64,000 nucleotides of DNA, taken from NCBI RefSeq assembly GCF_014145675.1, contig NZ_JACGZW010000007.1, forward strand, positions 248,001 to 312,000, given 5' to 3'. The notes under the pieces were generated by a model that was not told where the DNA came from, did not search any database, and was given only the letters and a program-made list of their open reading frames with translations. The position numbers were made by a program, and so were the translations under genes. The first letter of the stretch is position 1. Each line of letters starts with the position of its first letter. Positions 16,289 through 28,456 of the stretch are shown piece by piece. Source of the stretch: Amycolatopsis dendrobii. GTDB taxonomy: Bacteria > Actinomycetota > Actinomycetes > Mycobacteriales > Pseudonocardiaceae.

Positions 16289-16993
16289 GTGATTCTCGCC
16301 CAGAACACAGTGACCACCATGTCCCTGCTGCCGTCGTGGCTGGACCCGCAGCATCTGCTGAACGGGCTGACGGCCCCCGTGATCGCCGTGCTGTGCTTGA
16401 TCATCTTCATCGAGAGCAGCATCTTCCCGGTTCTTCCCGGCGACTCGCTGCTGTTCACCGCGGGCCTGTTCATCGCGAACGGCACGCTGAAGGCTCCGCT
16501 GTGGCTGGTGTGCGTGCTGGTCACGGTCGCCGCGCTGCTGGGCAACGTCGTCGGGTACTACCTCGGCTACTTCGTCGGGCCGAAGCTGTTCAGCAGGCCA
16601 GACTCGAAGTTCTTCAAGCAGGAGTACGTCGACAAGACGCACACGTTCCTGGAGAAGCACGGCCCGAAGGCCGTCGTGCTGGCCCGGTTCGTGCCGTTCG
16701 TGCGGACGTTCATCACCTGGATCGCCGGCATCGGCCGGATGGACCCGAAGCGCTACTTCACGTACACGGTCATCGGCGGCATCCTGTGGGCCGCGGGCAT
16801 CACCGTGCTGGGCTCGCTGCTGGGCAACATCGGCTTCATCCGGGACAACGTCGACGCGATCTTCGTCCTCATCGTGCTGGTGTCGGTCGTGCCGATCGCC
16901 ATCGAGTACCTGAAGAGCCGCCGCGAGAAGAAGGCCCGTCCGGCCGACGGTTCGGCCGACGTCACGCAGCAGATCCCGCGCGTGCGCGACTGA
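16289..16993 (+). CDS. DedA-family membrane protein
   Basis: Polytopic membrane protein of 234 residues of the DedA/VTT superfamily. DedA hallmarks are FIESSIFPVLPGDSLLFTAG near residue 42, GNVVGYYLGYFVGPKLF near 86 and the re-entrant motif ARFVPFVRTFITWIAGIGRM near 132. Family members act in lipid flipping and membrane homeostasis. TACCGT ends 7 bases before GTG 16289, so a leaderless mRNA is likely. The basic C-terminal tail (KSRREKKARP) is cytoplasmic. A second DedA gene lies at 28457. Confidence 0.87.
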   Translation: MILAQNTVTTMSLLPSWLDPQHLLNGLTAPVIAVLCLIIFIESSIFPVLPGDSLLFTAGLFIANGTLKAPLWLVCVLVTVAALLGNVVGYYLGYFVGPKLFSRPDSKFFKQEYVDKTHTFLEKHGPKAVVLARFVPFVRTFITWIAGIGRMDPKRYFTYTVIGGILWAAGITVLGSLLGNIGFIRDNVDAIFVLIVLVSVVPIAIEYLKSRREKKARPADGSADVTQQIPRVRD

Positions 16994-17005
16994 GGTTTCT
17001 TGGCT

Positions 17006-17046
17006 GATCGAAGCGGCGTCCGGACTTTCCGGACGCCGCTTCGATC
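17006..17046. terminator. Bidirectional hairpin between dedA and glcD-like gene
   Basis: Perfect 19-bp arms, 17006-17024 and 17028-17046 (GATCGAAGCGGCGTCCGGA and its complement), are separated by a 3-base loop. It sits 13 bases after the DedA stop and 11 bases after the stop of the convergent oxidase, so it can end transcription from both sides. Confidence 0.85.
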
Positions 17047-17056
17047 GTTTCCGGGG

Positions 17057-18451
17057 TCAGTCGGTCATCGAGAACATCGAGCCCGGGTTGAAGAGGTTCT
17101 CCGGGTCGAGCGCCTGCTTGATCTGCCGGTGCACGCGGATCCCGACCGGGCCGATTTCGCGGGCGAGCCATTCGCGCTTGATCTTGCCGACGCCGTGCTC
17201 GCCGGTCACTGTGCCGCCGAGCGACAGGCCGACCTCAAGGATCTCGTCGAACGCCTGCTGGGCGCGCGCGAACTCGTCCTCGGAATCGGGCGCATAAACG
17301 ATGGTCGGGTGCATGTTGCCGTCCCCGGCGTGGCCGACGACAGCGATCTTGAGCCCGACCTTCTCGCTGATCCGTTCGCAGCCGCGGATCAGCTCGGCGA
17401 TCCGGGTGCGGGGCACGCTGACGTCGTCGGTGAGCCAGACGCCGTAGGTCTCCAGCGCGGTCAGCACGACGCGGCGGGCCTGCAGCAGCATCTTGCCCTC
17501 TTCGAGGTCGTCCGTGGCGTAGACCAGGTCCGCGCCGCAGTCGGTGCAGATCTGTTCGAGGAGCGCCAGTTCGCGGCGGGCCGCCTCGCCGCCGGCGTCG
17601 GACTGGCCGAGCAGCAGGGCCTGACAGTCCGAGCCCGCGCCGAGGTCGGTGTTGAGGTAGGTCTCGGACGCCTTGATCGACGCCGCGTCCATGATCTCCA
17701 GCAGCGACGGCACCAACCCCTCGCGCACCGCCCGCGCGACCGCCTCGCCGGCCGCCTCGGTGGTATTGAACCCGGCGACAAAGGTGGCCGGGGCCTGCGG
17801 AAGCGGCCGCAGCGAGACGGTCGCCTGGGTGATGACGCCGAGCGTGCCCTCGCTGCCGATGAACAGCTTGGTCAGGTCGTAACCCGCGACGCCCTTCACC
17901 GTGCGGCGACCGGTCTTCAGCAGCGATCCGTCGGCGAGCACGACCTCAAGGCCGAGCACCGAATCCGTGGTCACGCCGTACTTCACGCAGCACAGGCCGC
18001 CCGCGTTGGTGGAGAGGTTGCCGCCGATGGTGCACCAGTCGTAGCTGGACGGGTCGGGCGGATAAAACAGGCCGTGCTTCTCGACCGCGGAGCGGAAGTC
18101 GAGGTTGACGACGCCCGGCTGCACGACGGCGAGCCGGTTGCCCGCGTCGACCTCGACGATCTCGTTCAGTTTGGTCAGGGAAAGCACGACACAGCCGTCG
18201 ATCGCGTTGGCCGCACCGGAAAGCCCGCTGCCCGCCCCGCGCGGCACGATGGGAACTCTCGCTTCGGCACAGGCACGGACAGTCGCCTGCACTCCCGCGG
18301 TATCCGCCGGAAGCACTACCGCCAACGGTTTTCCCGAGGGAGCGAGCGGCATCATGTCGCGCGCGTAGGCGTCGGTGACGTCAGCGTCGGTGAGCACCGC
18401 GGCCGGGCCGAGGTCGTCCCGAAGCCGCTGGAGGAGGGCGTCGTTGCTCAT
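17057..18451 (-). CDS. FAD-linked oxidase, glycolate oxidase subunit GlcD-like
   Basis: Flavoprotein of 464 residues of the VAO/PCMH family. The N-terminal FAD-binding part has VPRGAGSGLSGAANAIDGCV near 78, YPPDPSSYDWCTIGGNLSTN near 138 and GYDLTKLFIGSEGTLGVIT near 195. The C-terminal FAD-oxidase_C domain ends with AVVGHAGDGNMHPTI, GGTVTGEHGVGKIKREWL and DPENLFNPG. It likely oxidises a 2-hydroxy acid such as glycolate or D-lactate. No GlcE/GlcF partner lies nearby, which favours the single-subunit D-lactate dehydrogenase type. I start at ATG 18451; TACCAT and a GGAG sit just upstream. Confidence 0.87.
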   Translation of the reverse strand: MSNDALLQRLRDDLGPAAVLTDADVTDAYARDMMPLAPSGKPLAVVLPADTAGVQATVRACAEARVPIVPRGAGSGLSGAANAIDGCVVLSLTKLNEIVEVDAGNRLAVVQPGVVNLDFRSAVEKHGLFYPPDPSSYDWCTIGGNLSTNAGGLCCVKYGVTTDSVLGLEVVLADGSLLKTGRRTVKGVAGYDLTKLFIGSEGTLGVITQATVSLRPLPQAPATFVAGFNTTEAAGEAVARAVREGLVPSLLEIMDAASIKASETYLNTDLGAGSDCQALLLGQSDAGGEAARRELALLEQICTDCGADLVYATDDLEEGKMLLQARRVVLTALETYGVWLTDDVSVPRTRIAELIRGCERISEKVGLKIAVVGHAGDGNMHPTIVYAPDSEDEFARAQQAFDEILEVGLSLGGTVTGEHGVGKIKREWLAREIGPVGIRVHRQIKQALDPENLFNPGSMFSMTD

Positions 18452-18501
18452 CTCCGCATGGTAAACCGGGATCTCCGCAGTGCGGAATATTAATTCCGAT
18501 A

Positions 18502-19083
18502 TTAGCTGGTCCGCAGGGCGCGCAGCACGGTGTCCCGGGTGTGCGCGGTGCCCGGCGGAGCTGGCATGACCCGCGGCCGGCTCTCGTTGACGAGGACAGT
18601 CCACTCCTCGCCGAGAGCTTGCGCGATGTCGTCCGGCTGACAGTAATCCGCGTGCTCCTCCGACAGGTCCCGCGGATCGTGACCGGCGAAGAGAAACGTC
18701 CCGCCCGGCGCGACGGCGTCGAGCAGTTTCCGCAGCACCCGATCGTCTTTGCGGAGCGGGAAATACTGGACGCTGACCAGGTCGAACGCCCTCGCCGGAA
18801 GCGGACTCGCAGCCAGATCCGAACACACCCAGGCGATCCCGGCATGAGCGGCGGCCGCCCGCTGCAACGCGGTGCGCGAGATGTCGAGGGCCGTCACCTG
18901 CCACCCGCGCGCCGCCAGCCACCGCGCATCGGCCCCTTCGCCGCACCCGACGTCCAACGCCTGCCCCGGCGGCAGCCCCTCGGCCTCGGTGACGAGCACT
19001 CCGTTGGGCTCGCCACTGAACACCTGCGCACGACTGCGGTAAAGGTCTTCCCAGAACTGCGCGGTCTCCCCGGACGGAACCAT
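18502..19083 (-). CDS. Class I SAM-dependent methyltransferase
   Basis: Methyltransferase of 193 residues. SAM-binding motif I is ALDVGCGEGADARWLAARGW near residue 42, motif II is TALDISRTAL near 64, and VCSDLAASPLPARAFDLVSV near 85 is typical. It resembles tellurite-resistance TehB-like and ubiquinone-type methyltransferases; the acceptor is unknown. ATG 19083 is chosen because GGAGG lies 11 bases upstream, while the in-frame GTG at 19095 directly abuts that sequence. Confidence 0.85.
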   Translation of the reverse strand: MVPSGETAQFWEDLYRSRAQVFSGEPNGVLVTEAEGLPPGQALDVGCGEGADARWLAARGWQVTALDISRTALQRAAAAHAGIAWVCSDLAASPLPARAFDLVSVQYFPLRKDDRVLRKLLDAVAPGGTFLFAGHDPRDLSEEHADYCQPDDIAQALGEEWTVLVNESRPRVMPAPPGTAHTRDTVLRALRTS

Positions 19084-19157
19084 TTTCGCGACCACCTCCG
19101 CCGTTCACGATTCCGCTGACCGCGCTGGACAGCAAGGTTCTTTGCCGGAACCGCAAT

Positions 19158-20039
19158 TCAGGCCCGGATGTTCACCAGGTCCGCCAGCAGGCCGGGGTGT
19201 TCCGGTGCCCAGCCGAGCGCTTGCTGGGTGTGCGCACTGGAGGAGGGTTGGTCAGTCGCGAAGAGCGACCCAAGCGGCCCGTAGGTCTCCTCCGGCACCG
19301 ATTCGACCGGAAGCCCCAGCCGCCGTCCGATGACCGCCGCGGTGTCCACGACCCGAACGCCTTCGTCGGCGACCGCGTGCCAGGCCGTACCAGGCTCCGC
19401 CTTCTCCAAAGCGAGCCGGAAAAGCACCGCCGCGTCGAGCGCGTGCACCGCGGGCCACCGCTGCGTCCCGTCGCCCGGATAACCGGACACTCCGGTTTGC
19501 CGCGCGATGGTGGTCAGCAGACCGGCAAATCCGCCCTCACCGTTGTTGTGCACCGTGCGCGGCAGGCGTACCGCGGACGTCCGGACCCCACGGTCCGCGA
19601 ACTCCAACACCTCGGCGACCGTGCGCCCCCTGCCGCCGACGGGCCCGTCAGTCGCAACCGGATCAGCCTCGGTCGACGCGCGACCCGGCGCGTACGGCGT
19701 CCCCGAAACCGTGACCAACGGCCGATCGCTTCCGACGAGCACCTCGGCCTGCACCTTGAGCGCAGCTGTTTCCTCAGCGACCGCACTGGCGAGGGCTTCG
19801 GCGCTGCTGAACGCATTGGCGAAGGCGAGGTGAATCACCCCGTCTGCTTTGCCCGCGGCCTCGCGGATGACGTCCAGATCAGCCAGCGCACCCCGCACCG
19901 GCTCGGCACCAGCCTTCTCGGCCGCCGCGGCGGAAGCTTCCGACCGAGCAAGCGCGACGACCGAGTGGCCATGACCCAGCAGTTCGGCAACGACCGCGGA
20001 GCCAATCAACCCGGTCGCTCCGGTGACGAACACGCGCAT
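19158..20039 (-). CDS. Atypical SDR / NAD(P)-dependent epimerase-like protein
   Basis: Extended/atypical SDR of 293 residues: VFVTGATGLIGSAVVAELLG at 3-22 is the nucleotide loop, followed by GALADLDVIREAAGKADGVI and VIHLAFAN. The normal YxxxK pair is not obvious, as in NmrA/NAD(P)H-binding-like members; RLPRTVHNNGEGGF and WPAVHALDAAVLFRLALE match that group. The enzyme substrate is unknown. It is divergent from a TetR gene with a perfect operator between them, and GAGGGAGA precedes ATG 20039. Confidence 0.83.
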   Translation of the reverse strand: MRVFVTGATGLIGSAVVAELLGHGHSVVALARSEASAAAAEKAGAEPVRGALADLDVIREAAGKADGVIHLAFANAFSSAEALASAVAEETAALKVQAEVLVGSDRPLVTVSGTPYAPGRASTEADPVATDGPVGGRGRTVAEVLEFADRGVRTSAVRLPRTVHNNGEGGFAGLLTTIARQTGVSGYPGDGTQRWPAVHALDAAVLFRLALEKAEPGTAWHAVADEGVRVVDTAAVIGRRLGLPVESVPEETYGPLGSLFATDQPSSSAHTQQALGWAPEHPGLLADLVNIRA

Positions 20040-20068
20040 TGGATTTCTCCCTCACAGTGATGGGACTC

Positions 20069-20103
20069 TTGTCCCGTCAGACGCTACCAGAGTGACGGGA
20101 CAA
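20069..20103. promoter_or_regulatory. TetR-type operator in the divergent epimerase/TetR region
   Basis: Perfect 11-bp inverted repeat TTGTCCCGTCA (20069-20079) and TGACGGGACAA (20093-20103) with a 13-base spacer. A second dyad GGGAC-TCTT-GTCCC (20062-20075) overlaps it on the left. It lies between the epimerase start (20039) and the TetR start (20130), just upstream of the TetR -10 TAGGAT (20117-20122). Confidence 0.8.
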
Positions 20104-20129
20104 AGGTCTCGTCACATAGGATGGTTTTC

Positions 20130-20705
20130 ATGGCCCGATGGGAACCCGGAGCACGCGAACGGCTGGTCGTAGCGGCCGTCGACCTGTTCGCAGAACAGGG
20201 CTACGACGCCACGACGGTCGCGCAGATCGCCGAACGGGCGGGCGTCACGAAGAGCACGTTCTTCCGGCATTTCCCGGACAAGCGGGAGTTGCTGGTAGCG
20301 GGACAGGAAACGCTGAGCCGACTGCTCGCGGAGGGAATCGCCGACGCCCCCGCCGACGCCAGCCCGCTGGAAGCCGTCGCGAACGGCCTGCGCCGTGCTG
20401 CGACCGCGATGGGCCCGATGAACCGGGAACTCGCCCCGCGATTGAAGGCTGCCGTCGCGGCCAGTACGGAATTGCAGGAACGGGACGCGCTGAAAAGCGT
20501 CGGCCTCGCTGCGGCGATGACCGCCGCCCTGACCGCACGGGGGCTGCCCGACGCGACTGCGGCGCTCGCTAGCGAGTTGGGGGTGCTGGCTTTCAAGCGG
20601 GGGTATTTCGCGTGGTCGGAGAGCGACCGCGGGGATGACGATCCGGCGGAGTTTTTGGTGGCCGCACTGGAGGAACTTCGCGCGGCGAGTGCTTCGCTGG
20701 ACTGA
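20130..20705 (+). CDS. TetR-family transcriptional regulator
   Basis: Repressor of 191 residues. The N-terminal HTH is ARERLVVAAVDLFAEQGYDA then TTVAQIAERAGVTKSTFFRH; the C-terminal ligand domain is Ala-rich and unassigned. I start at ATG 20130 rather than 20121: TAGGAT (20117-20122) ends exactly 7 bases before it and there is no Shine-Dalgarno, so the message is probably leaderless. It probably represses itself and the divergent epimerase-like gene through the 11-bp inverted repeat. Confidence 0.88.
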   Translation: MARWEPGARERLVVAAVDLFAEQGYDATTVAQIAERAGVTKSTFFRHFPDKRELLVAGQETLSRLLAEGIADAPADASPLEAVANGLRRAATAMGPMNRELAPRLKAAVAASTELQERDALKSVGLAAAMTAALTARGLPDATAALASELGVLAFKRGYFAWSESDRGDDDPAEFLVAALEELRAASASLD

Positions 20706-20751
20706 CCGGCAGAGCCGAGTCGCAGATTGGCCCGGCGCGCGATACCGAGGC

Positions 20752-20803
20752 CCGTGCGGGGATCCCTGAGGAAATCAGAGTCCCCCAGGGTGCCCCCGCA
20801 CGG
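20752..20803. repeat. Nested inverted repeat in the TetR/MFS convergent gap
   Basis: CCGTGCGGGG (20752-20761) pairs with CCCCGCACGG (20794-20803); inside it CCCTG (20764-20768) pairs with CAGGG (20786-20790). The result is a long, bulged two-level stem. The 266-base gap 20706-20971 holds no credible gene. Confidence 0.6.
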
Positions 20804-20926
20804 AGTTTCGCAGGAGCGAACGCACCTGACCCCCAAGCAGCGCCAAGGGTTTTCGCTCGCCAAGCGTCGACGGAGCGCAGCCCGACAAGAAGTCTTTTCC
20901 TTGTCCGCCAGGCGAAACTGCACAGC

Positions 20927-20964
20927 CCGGCAGGCAGGCGAGTCTTTGCTCGCGTGCCTGCCGG
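20927..20964. terminator. Hairpin terminator downstream of the MFS exporter gene
   Basis: CCGGCAGGCAGGCGAG (20927-20942) and CTCGCGTGCCTGCCGG (20949-20964) form a 16-bp stem with one mismatch and a 6-base loop, 7 bases beyond the MFS stop. It lacks a T-run but is a strong hairpin of the type common in high-GC actinobacteria. Confidence 0.65.
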
Positions 20965-20971
20965 AACCGAA

Positions 20972-22486
20972 TCACGCCGACATCGCGGCTTCTTCCCGCT
21001 GCGCCGCCTGCGGGCGGTTTCGGCGGCGTCCCAACAAGAAGTACGCCTGCAGTGCCGTGTACACGAGGATCGCGGCACCCACCCACGCGCTTGTGTGCAG
21101 TGCCGTCACGAAGGATTCTCGGGCGGTGTTCAGCAGTTCCACGCCCTCGGTGGCGGGCAGGGAGTGCGCGGTGGCTACCGCACCGCCCAGCGTGTCGTGG
21201 GCTGCGGCGGGGGCGGTGGCTGGCAGGCCTGACTGGTAGACCGCCGTGGCGAGGCTGCCCAGCAGGGCGGTGCCGAGTGCGCCGCCCAGTTCGTAGCCCG
21301 TTTCCGAGATCGCCGACGCGGCACCGGCGCGGTTGACCGGGGCGGCGGAGATCACGAGGTCGTTCGTCAGGGTTTCCGACAGGGCCACCCCGCCGCCGAC
21401 CAGGACGAACGCGATCACGACCGCGGCAAGTCCGGCGTCGGCTCCGATGGTGGTCAGGACCAGGAAGCCGGCCGCGCCGAGCAGCAGGCCCAGGCTGATC
21501 AGGACCGGCACCCGGACTCGACGGGCGAGCCAGGCGGCCGCGAGAGCGCCGACGACTCCGGCGACCGTCGCGGGCAGCATCCACAGTGCCGCGACCAGCG
21601 GCTTCAGCCCGAGGACCAACTGCAGATACTGCGGCAGCAGGAACAGCAGCCCGACCAGGGCGAACACGCCCAGCAGGTTCGTGATCACCGAGCCGGCGAA
21701 CTTGCGGTTGGCGAACAGTCGAAGGTCCAGCATCGGCTGGTCGAGCCGCCGCTGCCGGCGGACGAACGCCGCGCCCAGCGCGAGGCCGAGCACCATCGCG
21801 GCCCCGGCCAGCCAGGTCAGTCCTTCGGTCGCGGCGATCTTCACGCCGTAGACGACCGGCAGCATCGTGCCGAGCGACAGCAGCGCCGACCACGGGTCGA
21901 AGCGGCCCGGGTTCGGGTCGCGGAACTCCGGCAGCAGCAACGGGCCCGCCACGAGCAGCAGCACCATCACCGGCACGTTGATCAGGAAGACCGAACCCCA
22001 CCAGAAGTGCTCGAGCAGCCATCCGCCGACGACCGGGCCGACCGCCATCCCGCCGGAGAACGCCGCGCTCCAGATCGCGACCGCGGTACGTCGCGTGCGG
22101 TCCTCGGTGAAGATGCTGCGGATCAGCGACAGCGTGGACGGCATCAGCGTCGCGCCGCCGACGCCCAGCAGCGCCCGCGCGACGATCAGCATCAGCGGCG
22201 ACGTGGCGAACGCCGCCAGCACCGAGGCCGCGCCGAACGCCGCACCGCCGATGAGCAGCAGCCGCCGTCTGCCGATCCGGTCGCCCAGCGTGCCCATGAA
22301 GACCAGCAATCCGGCCAGGACGAACGAGTAGACGTCGACGATCCACAGCTGTTCCGCACCCGTGGGCGCGAGATCCTCGCTGAGATAGGGGAGGGCGAAC
22401 CCCAGGACTGTCGTGTCCACGCTGATCAAGAGCACTGGCAGCACCAGCACTGCCAAAGCCCACCACTGGCCTCCGCGCCGCACCAT
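20972..22486 (-). CDS. MFS drug exporter, DHA2 (EmrB/QacA) family, 14 TM
   Basis: Proton-driven multidrug exporter of 504 residues with about 14 membrane helices. Visible motifs are LISVDTTVLGFALPYLSEDL (motif D1), GTLGDRIGRRRLLLIGGAAF near 65 (motif A), LLGVGGATLMPSTLSLIRSI near 107 and GPVVGGWLLEHFWWGSVFLI near 147 (motif C). It is divergent from a TetR gene with two palindromic operators between them, so it is the classic substrate-inducible efflux arrangement. GGAAGGAAG lies before ATG 22486. It lacks the C-terminal beta-sandwich tail seen on the exporters at 24843 and 58467. Confidence 0.92.
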   Translation of the reverse strand: MVRRGGQWWALAVLVLPVLLISVDTTVLGFALPYLSEDLAPTGAEQLWIVDVYSFVLAGLLVFMGTLGDRIGRRRLLLIGGAAFGAASVLAAFATSPLMLIVARALLGVGGATLMPSTLSLIRSIFTEDRTRRTAVAIWSAAFSGGMAVGPVVGGWLLEHFWWGSVFLINVPVMVLLLVAGPLLLPEFRDPNPGRFDPWSALLSLGTMLPVVYGVKIAATEGLTWLAGAAMVLGLALGAAFVRRQRRLDQPMLDLRLFANRKFAGSVITNLLGVFALVGLLFLLPQYLQLVLGLKPLVAALWMLPATVAGVVGALAAAWLARRVRVPVLISLGLLLGAAGFLVLTTIGADAGLAAVVIAFVLVGGGVALSETLTNDLVISAAPVNRAGAASAISETGYELGGALGTALLGSLATAVYQSGLPATAPAAAHDTLGGAVATAHSLPATEGVELLNTARESFVTALHTSAWVGAAILVYTALQAYFLLGRRRNRPQAAQREEAAMSA

Positions 22487-22504
22487 GGCGCACTCTTCCT
22501 TCCT

Positions 22505-22524
22505 TGTACCGTCCAGACGGTACA
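22505..22524. promoter_or_regulatory. Operator 1 for the TetR/MFS pair
   Basis: A 20-base palindrome TGT-ACCGTCCAGACGGT-ACA, 19 bases upstream of the MFS start. Its core is repeated in operator 2 with the two central bases inverted. Confidence 0.85.
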
Positions 22525-22546
22525 GTTTCGTTCCTGAGGTAGAAGG

Positions 22547-22566
22547 TAAACCGTCTGGACGGTATA
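22547..22566. promoter_or_regulatory. Operator 2 overlapping the TetR -10 box
   Basis: ACCGTCTGGACGGT within a 20-base near-palindrome. It overlaps TATAGT (22563-22568), the likely -10 of the leaderless tetR message (7 bases to ATG 22576). Binding would give tight autorepression. Confidence 0.85.
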
Positions 22567-22575
22567 GTCAAGGCG

Positions 22576-23148
22576 ATGGCTAAACCTTCAGCACGTGAAC
22601 GCATCCTCGGCTCGTACGAGGTCATCCTCGCCGACCGCGGCCCGGCCGAGATCACGCTCGACGCGGTCGCGGCGCACGCCGGGGTGTCCAAGGGCGGCCT
22701 GCTCTACCACTTCGGTTCGAAGGACGCCCTGCGCGACGGCCTGCTCGAACGCCTGGAGCGGCTGACCGACGAGGACCTCGAACGCGCGCGCAACGCACCG
22801 GAGGGCGTGGTCCGGCACTACCTGCGTTCGTCGATCACCGACGTCACGAGCGATCTCGCGCTGCACCGCACGACGATGGCCGCGCTCCGACTGGTGCTCA
22901 ACGACCCGATCGCGGCGGAGGTGTCGCGGCGCTGCACCGAGCGCACCCGCGCGGTGATGCTCGAGCACGTCGAGGACCCGCTGACCGCGGAGCTGGTGAT
23001 GCTGGTCGGCGAGGGCCTCTACATGCGCGCGGCGCTGGGCGAGGAGGCGACGGACAGCCTCCTGGCGCAGATCGAGGACATCGCCGACCGGATCGAGGCC
23101 GGGGCGCCGGTCAAGGCGACGGTCGCGGCGGGACACCGGAAGGGCTGA
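22576..23148 (+). CDS. TetR-family regulator of the adjacent exporter
   Basis: Repressor of 190 residues. The HTH is ARERILGSYEVILADRGPAE then ITLDAVAAHAGVSKGGLLYH, followed by FGSKDALRDGL. The SKGGLLYHF wing and the C-terminal region (YLRSSITDVTSDLALHRTTM) resemble TetR_C_37-like drug-efflux regulators. ATG 22576 sits 7 bases after TATAGT, so the mRNA is likely leaderless. It is the probable repressor of the MFS gene at 20972-22486 through two near-identical palindromes. Confidence 0.9.
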   Translation: MAKPSARERILGSYEVILADRGPAEITLDAVAAHAGVSKGGLLYHFGSKDALRDGLLERLERLTDEDLERARNAPEGVVRHYLRSSITDVTSDLALHRTTMAALRLVLNDPIAAEVSRRCTERTRAVMLEHVEDPLTAELVMLVGEGLYMRAALGEEATDSLLAQIEDIADRIEAGAPVKATVAAGHRKG

Positions 23149-23640
23149 GCCGCCGGGACGGCAGGGCACGGCGAAAACCGGTGCGACCAGCCTGGTGCCG
23201 GGCAGCACGAATGCCGGAGCACCCGCACGAATCGACTGGTCTAAGGCCGAGAGCCAGAACCCCCGGGGCACCAGTCAAAGCGGCAAAAGGCGGCCGGGCT
23301 GGCGGCCCCAGCGAGGCAACCCAGGATCGAAGCCAGCCCGAAATCCCCCAGGGCACCGGCTCAAGCGCCCAAAGACGGCCGAGCTCGCACCCCAGCGAAG
23401 CGACCCCGAACCGAGGCCAGCGCGAGACCCCCAGGGCACCAGCCCAAGCACCCAAAGACAGCCGGACTGGCGACCCCAGCGAAGCGACCCCGAACCGAGG
23501 CCAGCCCGAAACCCCCAAGGGCACCAGCCCAAGCACCCAAAGACAGCCGGGCTCGCACCCCCAGCGAAGCGACCCCGAACCGAGGCCAGCCCGAAACCCC
23601 AGGCGCGCAAGCGAAATCCCGCGAAGGACAGCCGTAAACC
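23149..23640. repeat. Intergenic ~84-bp tandem repeat array (four copies)
   Basis: This gene-free 492-base stretch carries four head-to-tail copies starting at GGCACC at 23267, 23352, 23435 and 23520 (periods 85, 83, 85), with a partial end to about 23604. Each unit contains AAAGACGGCC/AAAGACAGCC, CCCAGCGAAGCGACCCC and CGAGGCCAG blocks; the last three units are the most alike. The uneven periods break every reading frame between copies, so the open frames over it are not convincing proteins. It lies between a TetR gene (+) and a PPOX gene (-), whose 3' ends converge on it. Confidence 0.85.
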
Positions 23641-27466
<3,826 letters not shown>

Positions 27467-27470
<4 letters not shown>

Positions 27471-28291
27471 GCGGGGGCCTGCGCGCACAGCTGCGCTCGA
27501 ACGGCGGATGGCCGGTCGAGAACGCGGTGCTCACGGTCACCGACTTGAACGGACGACAGGTCGCTCGGCAGGTCACGGACGCGAAGGGGGCAGTGGTCAC
27601 TGACCCGCTGCCCCCGGGCGTCTACACCGCCGTGATCACCGCGCCGGGGTACACGCCGCTGGCCCGTACCGTGCAGATCGGTTCCGACGGGGCCGGGCTG
27701 CTCGGCGACATCGCGCTCGTGCCGGTTTCCGGCGCGGTCGAGCTGCCGCCGGAGGGTCCGTGGACGATCGACCCGATGCACTCGTCGGTGGTCGCCACTG
27801 CGCGGCACATGGGCATCGCGAGCATCAAGGTGCGGTTCCCGGACGTGGCCGGCCGGATCGAGGTCGCCCGGCCGGTCGAGCGGTCGAGCGTGCACGCCGA
27901 GATCAAGGCGGGCAGCATCGAAAGCGGCATCAAGATGCGGGACGACCACCTGCGTTCGGCCGAATTCCTCGACGTCGACGCGTATCCGCTCATCACGTTC
28001 GAAAGCACCGGGCTTTCCCAGCTCGGCACGGACAACTGGGCGCTGCGCGGCGTGCTGACGCTGCACGGCGAACGCCGCGACGTCACGCTCGACCTGCGCT
28101 ACACCGGGCACGGCCCGGACCCGTGGGGCGGCGTGCGCGCCGCGTTCCACGCCGAAACGCAATTGCACCGCAACGATTTCGCGATCAACTACAGCGCGAT
28201 GGTGCGGGCGGGCGTGGCCGCGATCGGCACGACCGTCAAGGTGGAGCTGGACATCGAGGCGGTGCAGGGCGAGTCCCTGCCGCAGTTCTAG
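27467..28291 (+). CDS. YceI-family lipid-binding protein with N-terminal carboxypeptidase-regulatory-like domain
   Basis: Two-domain protein of 274 residues. Residues 1-85 are one more copy of the beta-sandwich repeat found on the exporter (ENAVLTVTDLNGRQVARQVT; LPPGVYTAVITAPGYTPLAR). Residues 95-270 are a YceI domain, a lipocalin-like barrel known to hold isoprenoid lipids: WTIDPMHSSVVATARHMGIA, DDHLRSAEFLDVDAYPLITF, LTLHGERRDVTLDL and HRNDFAINYS. No signal peptide is present, so it is cytosolic, on the same side as the transporter tail. Its start overlaps the exporter stop. A role in carrying a hydrophobic substrate to the exporter is inference. Confidence 0.9.
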
Positions 28292-28305
28292 AGAAAACCG
28301 CGACG

Positions 28306-28340
28306 GGCCGCCCGGGAACTGTTCCGGGCGGCCTGTTCGT
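28306..28340 (+). terminator. Terminator after the MarR-exporter-YceI operon
   Basis: GGCCGCCCGGGAA (28306-28318) pairs with TTCCGGGCGGCC (28322-28333) with one bulged base and a tight loop, 14 bases after the yceI stop, followed by TGTTCGTTGT. Confidence 0.75.
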
Positions 28341-28456
28341 TGTCCTGGGCGAAAAGGGTGAACAGTCTGGTTATCCCAGGAATACCCAAAGTCACCGTAT
28401 GCGGAGGATTCGATGGTTGCGTACTGCAGCCGGTCCCAGCCACGTAGGCTCTTCGC

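Noticed and set aside
23267-23604. Possible CRISPR array
   Set aside because: The units are tandem repeats of about 84 bp without unique spacers, and no cas gene is nearby.
23275-23610. 111-codon minus-strand frame across the tandem repeats
   Set aside because: Repeat periods of 85, 83 and 85 shift the frame, so the translated pattern does not repeat consistently; no start signal.
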